DNA from: Bacteroidales bacterium UBA1458
GTDB lineage: Bacteria > Bacteroidota > Bacteroidia > Bacteroidales > VadinHA17
Assembly: GCA_002325785.1 (NCBI GenBank)
Contig: DCSU01000109.1
Span: 1 to 12,888 of the forward strand
Reading direction: 5' to 3'
DNA length: 12,888 nucleotides
The notes beneath the pieces are model-generated. The model worked only from the letters and a program-made list of their open reading frames with translations. It was not told the DNA's origin and made no database searches. Shown here one piece after another: positions 1 through 7,047 of the stretch. The stretch's first letter is position 1, and each line of letters opens with the position of its first letter. Both the position numbers and the translations under genes were made by a program.

Positions 1-861
1 CACATAGTTGATACCATAGCAAAGATTGTTGACACCTCTGCAATCACTATGATGGTAATTCTTGCCGGGATAGTGGCCGCAATACTATGGAACCTTCTGA
101 CCTGGTACCTGGGTATTCCCTCAAGTTCGTCTCATACACTGGTGGGAGGATTTGCCGGTGCAGCGATAGCCTACACAGGCTGGGATGTGGTGCATACAGG
201 AAAGATCGCCGTCATTGCTGCATTTATCTTTCTTGCCCCCCTGCTTGGCATGTTCATGTCATACCTTCTCTCCATACTTTTGCTCTGGATCAGCCGCAGG
301 GGAAATCCCTTCCGGCTTGAGAAGAGGTTCAAGGGTTTCCAGCTGCTTTCATCAGCTCTCTTCAGTCTCGGGCATGGTGGCAATGACGCTCAGAAGGTGA
401 TGGGAATCATCGCTGCGGCTCTCATGGTTTTTTTCCATGGAGCAGACGAGGTACCTCACTGGGCTCAGATAGAGATGTTGAACGGCAAGGTGCACGATAT
501 TCCGCACTGGATAGTGCTGGGGTGTTATTCGGCAATTGCTTTCGGCACACTGATCGGCGGATGGCGGATAGTCAAGACCATGGGATCAAAGATCACCAAG
601 CTGACTCCCTTTGAGGGCGTGGCTGCGGAGACAGCCGGAGCTATTCTGCTCTTCGGTACAGAGGCCTTTGGTATCCCTGTTAGTACCACCCATACCATTA
701 CCGGGGCTATCATGGGTGTAGGGCTGACAAAAAGGGTTACGGCGGTAAGGTGGGGCGTGACAATCAACCTGCTCTATGCCTGGATTCTGACCATCCCTGT
801 TTCGATGCTTCTGGCTGCAGGGATCTATCATCTCCTCTCCTTTATTACCGGCATCAGTTAG
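1..861 (+). CDS. pit: PiT-family inorganic phosphate permease, 5'-truncated
   Basis: This integral inner-membrane protein imports inorganic phosphate by cation symport (PiT/PHO4 family). The reading frame is open from base 1 and ends at TAG 859-861, giving 286 visible residues. The family is built from two related halves. The end of the first is seen in 'GIPSSSSHTLVGG' near base 111. The second carries the 'GGNDAQK' signature near base 378 and 'GIPVSTTHTITGAIMGVG' near base 670. Long hydrophobic helices fill the rest. The ATG at 49 is unlikely to be the real start, because the frame continues upstream in membrane-protein-like sequence and the family needs an N-terminal 'GxND' half that is missing here. 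The gene converges on nrfA with only 17 bp between stop codons, and no terminator hairpin is visible there. Assignment to the family is firm. Whether H+ or Na+ is the coupling ion cannot be told. Confidence 0.93.
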   Translation, partial: HIVDTIAKIVDTSAITMMVILAGIVAAILWNLLTWYLGIPSSSSHTLVGGFAGAAIAYTGWDVVHTGKIAVIAAFIFLAPLLGMFMSYLLSILLLWISRRGNPFRLEKRFKGFQLLSSALFSLGHGGNDAQKVMGIIAAALMVFFHGADEVPHWAQIEMLNGKVHDIPHWIVLGCYSAIAFGTLIGGWRIVKTMGSKITKLTPFEGVAAETAGAILLFGTEAFGIPVSTTHTITGAIMGVGLTKRVTAVRWGVTINLLYAWILTIPVSMLLAAGIYHLLSFITGIS

Positions 862-878
862 TGAGTTGGCTTAGTCTT

Positions 879-2342
879 TCAGATCACCGCTTTATCCCAT
901 GAGGGAAGGATTTGTTTTTTAAACTCCTCCTTTTCTCTAATGAGTGTCTCCATATCAAGGCCGATTGATTTCTGTGCACTGGCTTTGGATGAGAGGTCAG
1001 GCATCATAACCTTGTCAATGCCTTTGCCGGTCAGAATTGAGGCAAGTTCTATTCTTGCCTCCAGCGCCTTGATTATCCCGTTGCTCAGGATGGAAGCCAC
1101 CTCGAGAGGTGCGTGGAATGATCCTCCGTGACTGGCGGCGCAGAAATCCCATCTCCACTGTGCCTGGCGTATGAGGTCCAGGGATGGTTTCATTGAAGCC
1201 TCATCCGTGCCTGCATCCCAGGCTGCTTTTGCTTCATAGTGTGCAGATACCAGCACCTCTTCAAGGTAATTTCTCAGTGCGGCTATCTTGTCTTGCCGCT
1301 CATACACATTGTTTCTTAGTTCTTCTTCGCTCTGCCGGTGACACACCGCGCAGGTTGACGAGATCATGTTCAGCGGGCTTTGGACGTGATGGCTGGTATA
1401 TTTGACGCCGCCTTCTGCGATGTAGGGCATGTGGCAGTCGGCGCAAGCCACACCCCGCTGTCCGTGAATGCCGGCCTGAAATAGTTCATAATCAGGGTGC
1501 TGAGCCTTTAGCATGGGGGTACGGCTGACAGAGTGGGTCCAGTCTGAGAAGCTGTAGCTGTCATAATAGCTCTCAATATCATCGGCCGTCATGCCCTTAT
1601 CCCAGGGGAAGGTGAGGTATTTGCCCTCACCCTTGAAATAATATTCAACATGACACTGGGCACACACCAGGCTTCGCATCTCCTGGTGACCTGCTTTGCT
1701 TATATCCTTACCCTGTCTTTCAAAGGCCTCCCTGAGTGCAGGCCGGGTGATGGTGAGGGTCATGTTTTCAGGATTATGGCAGTCGGCACACCCGATGGTG
1801 TTGGTTATCTCCGGTCCCATGGAAGCCCATGAGGCCTTGTAGAAGCTTTCAGCACCCATATTGTCAATCATACGGGGTACGTCGGGGCTCTTGCATGCCC
1901 AGCAGGTAGCTGGCTGAGGACCGGCTTCCGGGGTCATAGGAGCCCCGGTGCGGAGAGTGTTTCTGTTATCCTCAACCGCCCAGTAGTGACCACGCGCCTG
2001 CGAGTAATCCTTAGAGAACGAATACCCTGCCCACAGGATGACCAGCTCAGGATCGGTGGCCAGAATGTCCAACGACTTGTTGCCTGCATGTTTGCTGCGG
2101 AAAGAGGTGTCAGCCGTAGACAGCCAGCTCTGGTACTCGCGCGGATAAAATTTGCCCCAGACGCTGTTATCTGTCTCAAAGGGCTTCAGATCTGTGGGTG
2201 GCCTGTAAGCATACCTTGCCTCACTGCGTCTCTCAACTATTGAAGAGGCGAGTATCCCGAGCAGGAAGACTACTGCCACTGTGGCCAGGAAGAGGAGCCA
2301 GCCGGACCATGGGTTTCTTGAGATAAAGTCCTTGATTGACAT
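879..2342 (-). CDS. nrfA: Cytochrome c nitrite reductase (ammonia-forming), catalytic subunit NrfA
   Basis: NrfA reduces nitrite by six electrons to ammonium in the periplasm, the last step of dissimilatory nitrate/nitrite reduction to ammonium. The 487-aa product is of usual length. It starts at ATG 2342 with an N-terminal hydrophobic segment (about residues 14-35) acting as signal or anchor. Five heme sites are visible in the NrfA order: CWACK at 147-151, where lysine replaces the usual histidine and ligates the active-site heme, then CADCH 185-189, CAQCH 227-231, CADCH 300-304 and CAVCH 331-335. The segment 'HVEYYF' after the third site holds the expected active-site tyrosine, and 'AQHPDYE' (His282) matches the catalytic histidine region. 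'ASHGGSFHAP' near the C-terminus supplies a distal heme ligand. The gene lies 15 bp after nrfH on the same strand, as in an nrfHA operon. No heme-attachment (ccs) genes follow; the next gene is convergent pit. Confidence 0.98.
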   Translation of the reverse strand: MSIKDFISRNPWSGWLLFLATVAVVFLLGILASSIVERRSEARYAYRPPTDLKPFETDNSVWGKFYPREYQSWLSTADTSFRSKHAGNKSLDILATDPELVILWAGYSFSKDYSQARGHYWAVEDNRNTLRTGAPMTPEAGPQPATCWACKSPDVPRMIDNMGAESFYKASWASMGPEITNTIGCADCHNPENMTLTITRPALREAFERQGKDISKAGHQEMRSLVCAQCHVEYYFKGEGKYLTFPWDKGMTADDIESYYDSYSFSDWTHSVSRTPMLKAQHPDYELFQAGIHGQRGVACADCHMPYIAEGGVKYTSHHVQSPLNMISSTCAVCHRQSEEELRNNVYERQDKIAALRNYLEEVLVSAHYEAKAAWDAGTDEASMKPSLDLIRQAQWRWDFCAASHGGSFHAPLEVASILSNGIIKALEARIELASILTGKGIDKVMMPDLSSKASAQKSIGLDMETLIREKEEFKKQILPSWDKAVI

Positions 2343-2357
2343 AGGTTATGTTGTTTT

Positions 2358-2912
2358 TTATAAATTCTCTTTTAGGGTGGGAGTGATGGCAAATTGGGTT
2401 GACGAGATACTATTAATTCTGTCATGAGGGGTATACCGGTGACATTCAAGGCATTGCCGGTCACGTCTGCCGGCCATAGCCTCCCAGGGCATGCCCGGGC
2501 CATCACTGAAGAGGGAGGCGTGACATCGCAGGCAGTTTTCCTGTACCACTCTCTTGCCTGCTTCCCTGATATATATAGACTGGGGTTCCTTGCGAAGGGA
2601 AAAGATTGTTGAGTGCCGGAGCCCGTCGCTGGCCTTGAAGTAATATTTCCTTAAGAAACTGTCATGGGGCACATGGCAGGCATTGCAGTCCGTGACACTA
2701 CGGTGGGCACTGTGTGACCATGTGGCAAACTGAGGGGTCATGATGTGGCAGTTGATGCACACCCGTGGGTCATCGGAGAGGTAGGAGGTGGCATTGGAAA
2801 TCTTCAGGAGATAAAAGAATAGTCCTGTAAAGGCTCCGAGGATAATTATAACAGGGATCCTCCAGCGTGCCGGAGGAGTAAAAAAAGAGATCAGCTTATG
2901 CGGTCTGCTCAT
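2358..2912 (-). CDS. nrfH: Cytochrome c quinol dehydrogenase NrfH, small subunit of nitrite reductase
   Basis: NrfH is a NapC/NirT-type membrane-anchored tetraheme cytochrome that oxidises menaquinol and passes electrons to NrfA on the periplasmic face. The 184-aa product has one N-terminal membrane helix (about residues 19-37) and four CxxCH heme sites: CINCH 52-56, CNACH 76-80, CLRCH 117-121 and CLECH 144-148. Met58, just after the first site ('CINCHIM'), corresponds to the unusual methionine ligand of heme 1 in this family. It starts at ATG 2912, and nrfA begins 15 bp downstream, so the two are surely co-transcribed. The upstream gap to the arginine decarboxylase is only 67 bp and contains a hairpin. 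I found no TAnnTTTG promoter in it, so nrfHA may depend partly on read-through or on a promoter inside the upstream gene. Confidence 0.97.
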   Translation of the reverse strand: MSRPHKLISFFTPPARWRIPVIIILGAFTGLFFYLLKISNATSYLSDDPRVCINCHIMTPQFATWSHSAHRSVTDCNACHVPHDSFLRKYYFKASDGLRHSTIFSLRKEPQSIYIREAGKRVVQENCLRCHASLFSDGPGMPWEAMAGRRDRQCLECHRYTPHDRINSISSTQFAITPTLKENL

Positions 2913-2953
2913 AGCAGTTGCCTGTTACCGGTCATGGTTAAGATATTAAATCT

Positions 2954-2979
2954 TCCTTCCGGGGCCGGACCCGGAAAGG
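2954..2979 (-). terminator. Hairpin between arginine decarboxylase stop and nrfH; possible weak terminator or attenuator
   Basis: Just after the TAG of the decarboxylase the minus strand can fold a GC-rich stem of about nine pairs (CTTTCCGGG against CCCGGAAGG, one T-G wobble) with a six-base loop. The following bases (AAGATTTAATATC) lack a real T-tract, so it is not a textbook intrinsic terminator. It may be a partial terminator, a processing or stability element setting different levels of the decarboxylase and nrfHA, or a chance structure. Confidence 0.4.
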
Positions 2980-3501
2980 CTATGTAAAGCTTATAAAGCA
3001 AAGGGCGACAAGGGCTGTGCCGTACCTTTTGTCAATTGTCAGAGACTCCCTTATTACCGTTGGTTCTCCAAGGTAATACTGGACAAAGGTTCTGTCATGG
3101 AGATCATGAAGTACGGTGTAAAGCCTCTCCTCCAGGGCTTCCATATCAAAGTAACCGGCGAGTTCAGCGACAAGGCCGCCTACTTTCTCCTCGCAGGTGT
3201 CATCCTTGTACATCCATGCGAAGATGATCCCTGCAGAGACATGTTCTCCGTAGTAGCCGTTGGCCACAGCCATTATCGAACAGAGCTCTGACCCGTACGG
3301 GGGCATGTCAACCTCATCAAGAGTCATCAGCTTAGCGGTGGCAGGCAGCACTGAGGAGTAGTTCATAATATTATACTCTGATATGCCTGCATCATGCAAC
3401 GCCATGTGATATGATCCGGGATGAATTGCATATTCGCTGCATCCCGAGCCCTGTGTTACAAAAAATTCATTGGGAATCCTGTTGTGGGTAACTTTAACCA
3501 T
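2980..3501 (-). CDS. Pyruvoyl-dependent arginine decarboxylase (PvlArgDC/AaxB type)
   Basis: This cytoplasmic enzyme converts arginine to agmatine and CO2, using a covalently bound pyruvoyl group instead of pyridoxal phosphate. The proenzyme cuts itself at a Ser-Ser bond to give a small beta chain and a large alpha chain. Here the site is in 'NYSSVLPATAK' (Ser49-Ser50 counting from ATG 3501), matching the S/T-S-x-x-P context of the archaeal PdaD and chlamydial AaxB enzymes. Further likeness is seen in 'SAGIIFAWMYKD' and the C-terminal 'YGTALVALCFISF', which fits the AaxB ending. The product is 173 aa, usual for the family. I chose ATG 3501, which has AGGA a few bases upstream; a TTG at 3513 would add four residues. 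A promoter lies upstream. The role could be polyamine synthesis (agmatine to putrescine/spermidine) or acid resistance. No agmatine-processing gene or antiporter is in view. The family call is from memory of motifs, not a search. Confidence 0.88.
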   Translation of the reverse strand: MVKVTHNRIPNEFFVTQGSGCSEYAIHPGSYHMALHDAGISEYNIMNYSSVLPATAKLMTLDEVDMPPYGSELCSIMAVANGYYGEHVSAGIIFAWMYKDDTCEEKVGGLVAELAGYFDMEALEERLYTVLHDLHDRTFVQYYLGEPTVIRESLTIDKRYGTALVALCFISFT

Positions 3502-3548
3502 CTTTCCTGTCAATAATTAGAATTAAGTCCGGTATAATCCGGTTCAGG

Positions 3549-3580
3549 CAAATATACCTAAAATTAAAAATATCAAGCAA
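3549..3580 (-). promoter_or_regulatory. Bacteroidota-type promoter for the arginine decarboxylase gene
   Basis: Read on the minus strand, TTG (3580-3578) is followed after 21 bases by TATATTTG (3556-3549), a full match to the -7 consensus TAnnTTTG with a -33 TTG at a permitted distance. Transcription would start near 3542, leaving a leader of about 40 bases before ATG 3501. The match and its position just upstream of the gene make this the most convincing promoter in the window. Confidence 0.65.
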
Positions 3581-3712
3581 CAGCTGCCCTGATAATTCAT
3601 ATTCTACCCGGTGCCAGAACCGGAGGTGAACATTTTCCTCCTACATTCCTTGCAGGAAGGTCAGGCAAAAACCGACTGTTGTCAGGAATCAAAAAATAGT
3701 TTTAATTTTACT

Positions 3713-3739
3713 CAACCAGTCCCATGAAAGGACTTGTTG
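3713..3739 (+). promoter_or_regulatory. Inverted repeat 24 bp upstream of the sensor-regulator start
   Basis: CAACCAGTCC and GGACTTGTTG form ten-base arms with a single mismatch around a seven-base spacer (CATGAAA), ending 24 bp before ATG 3764. TAAGGTTTTATTG follows. It could be an operator for autoregulation, a leader hairpin affecting translation, or a weak terminator protecting the gene from upstream transcription. The structure is seen directly; the role is a guess. Confidence 0.4.
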
Positions 3740-3763
3740 TAAGGTTTTATTGATCTACGATAA

Positions 3764-6706
3764 ATGTCAATTTTTTCATACCTGTTCATATTGGCTGGCA
3801 AAAATAGGAAAATCACTGCCATGGTCCTGTTGTTTATCCCGGCGCTCAGCCTCTCCGGTCAGTTTAAATCCATTGGAGTTCCTGAAATATGGAATATCGA
3901 AAGGGGTGAATACAGAGGCGGTACTCAGAACTGGAATATTGTGGATGATGAACAGGGGAATATCTATGTTGCCAATAATAACGGGATACTGAAATTTGAT
4001 GGTGAAGACTGGGAGACTTTCCCTGCATCAAATAATTCAATAGTAAGGTCGCTTGCATACGGTGCCGATAAAAAGGTGTATGTGGGAGCATACAATGAAA
4101 TTGGAGTGCTTGAAAAATCGGATAGGACTGGAATCAGATATTATTCATTAAATCATCTTATTCCGGAAGATGCAAGGAATTTTGACGATGTCTGGAATAT
4201 TTACCAGACAAGGTTCGGAGTGGTTTTCCAGAGCTTCGAGTCTATTTTTATTTATAGAGACAGTGCCATTCAGGTAATTAAGCCAAAGGAAAGATTTGGC
4301 AATTCATTTTATGTTAACAATGACTATTATGTGGTTGAAGCCGGGGTTGGCCTCAGGATTCTGATTAATGACACTCTTCGGACTGTCAATGATGATCTTT
4401 TATTTACCCGCGATGAAATTAATTCACTTATACCTTTTAACGCGAACGACCTGCTGATCGGAACAATGAACAACGGGTTGTATATTCTCTCTGATCAGAA
4501 ATTGCGACGCTGGGATACTGAAATTACCTGGGAGCTTATAAAATCAAAGCTTTATTGCGGTTCTGTACAAAACGATACTTATCTGTTTGGCACCATCAAG
4601 AGTGGATTATTTGTGGTTAATGAGAGAGGGGAGATACTGGAGCAACTGAGCCGGTCAAATGGTTTGCAGAATAACACCGTCTTGTCACTGTTTGTCGATC
4701 GTCAGAATAATGTCTGGCTGGGACTTGATATTGGAATTGATTTCCTGAAAACAAGTCTTCCCACCTCTGTAATCAATGATAATTTCAACATTGCTTCCAC
4801 CTACGCAACTGCTATCTATAAAGACAGGCTGTATATCGGTACCAATCAGGGTTTGTTCACAAAAGAACTTGGCAAGCTCAGAAGCCACATTAATATTAAG
4901 TATGACCTGGTGGAAGGCATGGAAGGGCAGGTATGGAATCTTACAGTTACAGACGGACAGTTGCTATGCGGGCATCACAACGGAGCCTATTCGATTAACG
5001 GATTACAATCAAAACAGCTTACTAATACCAGGGGGGTCTGGAACTTCAAAAACATTCCGGGTTATGAAAACCTGCTTATCAGTGGCACTTATGACGGGTT
5101 TATAACTTTCGTTAAAGGTGGAGATGGACGCTGGCAGTTCAGGAACAAGGTTGAGGGATTTGACGTTTCATCAAAGGATTTAATAATAAGCGATGATAAC
5201 TCGCTATGGATGAGCCACGGATACCTGGGATTATATCATATTCAGCTAAATGAAAGCCTTGATAGTGTTATTTCGGTAAAACGGTACAATGGCTCCAATA
5301 ACCTCCCCCCGGAATTACCTTATTTTTTGCACGAATCAGGAGGTGTTTTTTTCATCTCCACCAATCACGGTATATACCAGTTTGACGAGGAGAGTGAGCT
5401 TTTCTACAAACCTGACGAATTGAACATTTTTTTTGGCGATTTGGAGCTGCTGTATCTGCTAAAAGAAGATTTCAATCGGAATATGTGGTACTCTGCCAGG
5501 AAGGGAATGGGCGTATTCCGTCTTCTGGAGGATGGAACTTATACAAATATTTCCACACCTTTTCTTGACCTGAACAGTGCAAGGGTTTCACCCTTTGACA
5601 ACATATTTATTCAGGATCAGGGTAATATCTACATTGGCACTCAGAAGGGCCTGGTTCACTATGATCCGTCGATCTATAAGAACTACTTTGACGAAATGCA
5701 CGTATATATCAACCGGGTTAACATCTCTTCAAAGCGGGAAGATTCATTATGGTTCTATTCCGGCAATTCTCACATTGATAAACGGGAGCTTAAAGACAAT
5801 TTCGCATTACCCCATGCCTGGAACAATTTATCATTCAGGTTCAATTCGCCGGATATGGAGAATGCCGGTCATATTGAATATAGTTACCACCTGGGCAATT
5901 TTGATGACAACTGGTCAGAATGGACTACCATAAACATGAAAGAGTACACCAATCTGCGCGAAGGAGACTACTGTTTCGAGGTGCATGCAAGGAACATATA
6001 TAATAATATCAGCTCTACTGATAAATTTTGTTTCACTGTCGAACCTCCCTTCTCCAGGTCATATAAAGCACTGATAATCTATTTTATCTTACTGTCAGCT
6101 CTAATTCTGACCTCACTATATTTTTATTTTCGGAGAATTGAAAAGATAAGGTTACAGGAAAAGAATAAGCAGATCAATGCCTTCAGAAAGACAGAACAAA
6201 CACTTGAGGAACAGAAACTGGCAGCAGAAAAGGAGATAATGCAGCTCAGAAATGAAAGTCTGCAGTCTGACATGAAACATAAGAACAAAGAGCTTGCTAC
6301 ATCTACTTTCCATATCATTCAGAAGAATAAATTTCTCAATTCCTTAAAACAGGAGTTGTCAACCATGATACAGGGAACAAAAAATGATGTCATTGTCAGT
6401 GACCTGAAAAGAATTATCCGAAAAATCGATCGGGATATCCAAAATGAGAAGAACTGGGAGGTTTTTGATCGTTATTTTGACGAGGTACACCAGGAATTTC
6501 ATTCCCGCTTAAAAAAATTACATCCGGAATTGACACCGGGTGAATTAAGGCTTTGCAGTTACTTGAGGATGAATGTTTCGACGAAAGAGATTGCGCCCCT
6601 TATGAACATTTCATTCCGGGGAGTAGAGATTAGCAGATACCGCCTGAGAAAGAAATTGAAACTTGATAGAAGTGTCAATGTCACTGACTATCTGATGCAA
6701 ATCTGA
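3764..6706 (+). CDS. Membrane-spanning sensor/transcription regulator (Reg_prop beta-propeller, Y_Y_Y, LuxR-like HTH)
   Basis: The 980-aa protein appears to sense a ligand in the periplasm and act on DNA in the cytoplasm. A signal or anchor segment (about residues 15-35) precedes a long run of propeller-type repeats (about 40-640) such as 'NIYVANNNGILKFDG', 'LLIGTMNNGLYIL', 'LYIGTNQGLF' and 'IYIGTQKGLVHYD'. A Y_Y_Y domain follows (about 690-765; 'HIEYSYHLGNFDDNWSEW'). One membrane helix lies at about 769-789 and a charged coiled coil at about 790-850. The C-terminal 61 residues ('LTPGELRLCSYLRMNVSTKEIAPLMNIS') form a LuxR-like helix-turn-helix. There is no histidine kinase, receiver or AraC domain, so it differs from the hybrid two-component regulators of many polysaccharide loci. 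The start at ATG 3764 lacks a clear Shine-Dalgarno sequence, as is common in the phylum. The gene precedes the glycan operon on the same strand and is its likely regulator, by context only. Confidence 0.9.
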   Translation: MSIFSYLFILAGKNRKITAMVLLFIPALSLSGQFKSIGVPEIWNIERGEYRGGTQNWNIVDDEQGNIYVANNNGILKFDGEDWETFPASNNSIVRSLAYGADKKVYVGAYNEIGVLEKSDRTGIRYYSLNHLIPEDARNFDDVWNIYQTRFGVVFQSFESIFIYRDSAIQVIKPKERFGNSFYVNNDYYVVEAGVGLRILINDTLRTVNDDLLFTRDEINSLIPFNANDLLIGTMNNGLYILSDQKLRRWDTEITWELIKSKLYCGSVQNDTYLFGTIKSGLFVVNERGEILEQLSRSNGLQNNTVLSLFVDRQNNVWLGLDIGIDFLKTSLPTSVINDNFNIASTYATAIYKDRLYIGTNQGLFTKELGKLRSHINIKYDLVEGMEGQVWNLTVTDGQLLCGHHNGAYSINGLQSKQLTNTRGVWNFKNIPGYENLLISGTYDGFITFVKGGDGRWQFRNKVEGFDVSSKDLIISDDNSLWMSHGYLGLYHIQLNESLDSVISVKRYNGSNNLPPELPYFLHESGGVFFISTNHGIYQFDEESELFYKPDELNIFFGDLELLYLLKEDFNRNMWYSARKGMGVFRLLEDGTYTNISTPFLDLNSARVSPFDNIFIQDQGNIYIGTQKGLVHYDPSIYKNYFDEMHVYINRVNISSKREDSLWFYSGNSHIDKRELKDNFALPHAWNNLSFRFNSPDMENAGHIEYSYHLGNFDDNWSEWTTINMKEYTNLREGDYCFEVHARNIYNNISSTDKFCFTVEPPFSRSYKALIIYFILLSALILTSLYFYFRRIEKIRLQEKNKQINAFRKTEQTLEEQKLAAEKEIMQLRNESLQSDMKHKNKELATSTFHIIQKNKFLNSLKQELSTMIQGTKNDVIVSDLKRIIRKIDRDIQNEKNWEVFDRYFDEVHQEFHSRLKKLHPELTPGELRLCSYLRMNVSTKEIAPLMNISFRGVEISRYRLRKKLKLDRSVNVTDYLMQI

Positions 6707-6769
6707 ATTCCGTACCTGTGGGATAAATCCATCGGGATTCGGTGTTGCCCGGTGCAGGTTGAGGGAATT
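6706..6769 (+). other. Nested inverted repeats after the sensor-regulator gene
   Basis: AATTCC (6706-6711) pairs with GGAATT (6764-6769), ACCTG (6714-6718) with CAGGT (6755-6759), and inside them AATCC-ATCG-GGATT (6726-6739) forms a small hairpin. Together they could fold into a branched stem starting at the stop codon. There is no T-tract, so an intrinsic terminator is not well supported. A role in transcript ending or stability is possible. Confidence 0.3.
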
Positions 6770-7047
6770 TCTCACACTGATGTATACAATCAATGAACGT
6801 GAAGCGTCGATTCAGGACGGTAATCGCTTTAATGTAATGAATGTCAAATATATGCAATATTCATGATGTGGCATTGATGTATTCATTAAATTCATTTGAT
6901 GTATTTTTCTTTCCGTGAACAAAGTAGTTATGTTACAAGTTTCAGGTTAATTGTGCTGTTATTTTATGTTTTCCATGACCATTTCATTGACCGGTGGCAA
7001 CCTTCAATGAACTTACAGTTAACTGATCAACTTAAATCTGTTATATC
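6707..7047 (+). promoter_or_regulatory. Upstream regulatory region of the hydrolase-barrel operon, with repeated short motifs
   Basis: This 341-bp non-coding stretch should contain the promoter of the downstream operon. TGATGTAT occurs three times (6778-6785, 6875-6882, 6897-6904); the last two extend to TTGATGTATT and are 22 bp apart, two helical turns. Between them ATTCATT is repeated at 6881 and 6890. ATGAAT (6837-6842) and ATTCAT (6859-6864) form an inverted pair. These could be binding sites for the upstream regulator. No full TAnnTTTG is present; TATGTTTT at 6965-6972 is the nearest, without a well-spaced -33 element. I see no small gene here. Confidence 0.45.

Larger units (their letters stand above)
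3514..3763. other. Intergenic region between divergent arginine decarboxylase and sensor-regulator genes
   Basis: This 250-bp divergent spacer holds the decarboxylase promoter (3549-3580) at its left end. The middle has several short inverted repeats: CCGGT/ACCGG at 3608-3623, GGAGG/CCTCC at 3622-3641 and TTCCT/AGGAA at 3646-3658. The right end has a longer one at 3713-3739. I found no TAnnTTTG match for the rightward gene and no small open frame worth calling. Confidence 0.6.

Noticed and set aside
49..861. Phosphate permease taken as a complete gene from ATG 49
   Set aside because: The frame is open to base 1 with membrane-protein-like sequence, and the first PHO4 half is incomplete, so the gene begins before the window.
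862..878. Bidirectional terminator between pit and nrfA
   Set aside because: The 17-bp gap has no inverted repeat or T-tract that I can see.
3502..3513. TTG at 3513 as start of the arginine decarboxylase
   Set aside because: It would add only four residues and lacks a ribosome binding site, while ATG 3501 has AGGA just upstream. It remains possible.
6965..6972. TATGTTTT as the promoter of the hydrolase-barrel operon
   Set aside because: The last base departs from TAnnTTTG and no TTG lies at the usual 19-21 bp upstream; kept only as a weak note.
7024..7029. TGATCA before the hydrolase start as an FNR/CRP-type site
   Set aside because: It lacks the TTGAT-N4-ATCAA arrangement and is too close to the start codon to be convincing.
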